The notes beneath the pieces were generated by a model. The model searched no databases and was not told where the DNA came from. It worked only from the letters and a program-made list of their open reading frames with translations. Made by a program: the position numbers and the translations under genes. From Symbiodinium kawagutii (lineage: Eukaryota; Sar; Dinophyceae; Suessiales; Symbiodiniaceae), in NCBI GenBank assembly GCA_009767595.1, contig VSDK01009055.1, positions 79,699-143,698 of the forward strand: 64,000 nucleotides of DNA. Reading direction: 5' to 3'. Of the stretch, positions 63,310 through 64,000 are shown piece by piece. Position 1 is the first letter of the stretch. Each line of letters starts with the position of its first letter.

Positions 63310-64000
63310 GTAGACTTCAACTTGTTGATGTAGCATTATTGGGAACCAGCCGTCGATGAGAACAACTGTGACTGATGCTTTTCCAGAACTCACAAGTTGT
63401 GTCGCCTGGTGGTTTTGGTTTCTGGTCGTTCTGGGACCCCTGGCTGCCTGTTAAGGATTCGGTTTCAACTTTCACCTACCTTGGCCTGCTGCACCATGTG
63501 TGTTCTTGTCTTGTGGCCTACTTGTTGGTGTTTCGAATTTGAGTTCCCTTGGGATCCTGTTTGTAGCCTATGGGGAACATGTTTTGCTTTTGGTCTACAT
63601 GCTCATGTTGTGCTATGTGTTACACCATGAATGTATGGACCGCAGCCGTGGTGTGAGTGTGCAGACTCAGCTGTGAGAGGGCTCACACTGCGCTCCTGTG
63701 AATTTTTGCGTTTCGTGTTTTCCTTTCTTTTGCCATGGACCAGCCAGATTTTGCTGAGACCTTGCGCGTGAGCTGGCAGCTGTTGCCGGCTGCGTCAGCA
63801 CGCTTGCCGTGGGAAACAGGGATTGTGGGCGCTGCGTTGGGCCAGCACAGTTTGCTACATTTGTATGTTCCCGCACTTCGCCCCCAGTGGAGTCGACCGC
63901 CAGTGATTCCCATTGCAAATTGCGGGCTTGCGCCAGATTCAGGTCAGTCATCCCCGAAGCGGAGGCGTTTGACCACTGCAGTGTTTAAGAAACACCATTC
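63310..64000 (+). mobile_element. DIRS-like copy: repeat A and recombinase start, cut by window end (fossil or intact unknown)
   Basis: Repeat A (63,310-63,687) is nearly identical to 55,471-55,841 and 58,534-58,911. It is followed by the same recombinase start as at 55.91 kb ([20 protein letters not shown]), which matches base for base, as far as I can read, to the window end. Only the beginning is visible, so its completeness cannot be judged. The near identity implies a young copy. Confidence 0.9.

Noticed and set aside
1-64000. tRNA, rRNA or snRNA genes
   Set aside because: I saw no cloverleaf-type or conserved rRNA/snRNA core while reading both strands. A covariance-model search would be needed to exclude them fully.

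Overview
The window looks like nuclear DNA of a dinoflagellate, most likely a Symbiodiniaceae-type genome. Four signs point this way. Host coding sequence is cut into many short exons (often 35-100 bases). Splice donors are a mixture of GT, GC and GA, and nearly all acceptors read AG|G. Every recognised host gene lies on the + strand. The space between exons is filled with DIRS-like tyrosine-recombinase retrotransposon fossils and minisatellites. Most long open frames here are by-products of tandem repeats or decayed elements. The real host genes are short exons, found by matching kinesin, phosphatase and Maf motifs by eye.

Layout. 0.5-8.8 kb: a Ty3/gypsy-like scrap, three fragments of DIRS-like elements, and a run of different tandem repeats (a degenerate GGTACGTTTTTGTCT family, a 30-bp satellite cassette, and 40-bp, 12-bp and 164-bp arrays). 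8.8-14.9 kb: no recognised gene and one short assembly gap. 14.9-48.2 kb: a KIF6-like (kinesin-9) motor gene in at least 20 exons. A one-exon RS-tailed protein gene (16.2-17.1 kb) sits in one of its introns. Its 25-kb intron (17.9-43.1 kb) holds the exons of a dual-specificity-phosphatase-like gene (20.8-39.9 kb). That gene has its own ~18-kb intron, which holds a 2-kb satellite cassette and at least three DIRS-like fossils. 49.8-61.8 kb: a Maf/ASMTL-like nucleotide pyrophosphatase gene, with a ~9.8-kb gap between recognised exons filled by another DIRS-like array. 62.4-62.8 kb: two exon-like stretches of unknown identity. From 63.3 kb to the window end: the start of another, apparently young DIRS-like copy.

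Working picture. Three or four host genes in one orientation have been stretched by retroelements and satellites inserted in introns, while the exon reading frames stay intact and in phase wherever junctions could be resolved. The retroelements fall into at least two tyrosine-recombinase lineages. In two families the right-end repeat (B) of one unit touches the left-end repeat (A) of the next with no DNA between. This fits either split direct repeats or head-to-tail integration through a circular intermediate. The two satellite cassettes have different cores but the same short left and right arms, which suggests a mobile or copy-pasted unit rather than a static satellite.

Limits: all identifications come from reading motifs by eye. 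Exon borders were set by phase and by AG|G / GT-GC-GA rules and may be off by a few bases. At least one kinesin exon, some phosphatase exons and probably one Maf exon were not found. Three assembly gaps (12,450-12,527; 22,790-23,730; 48,719-48,728) hide sequence.
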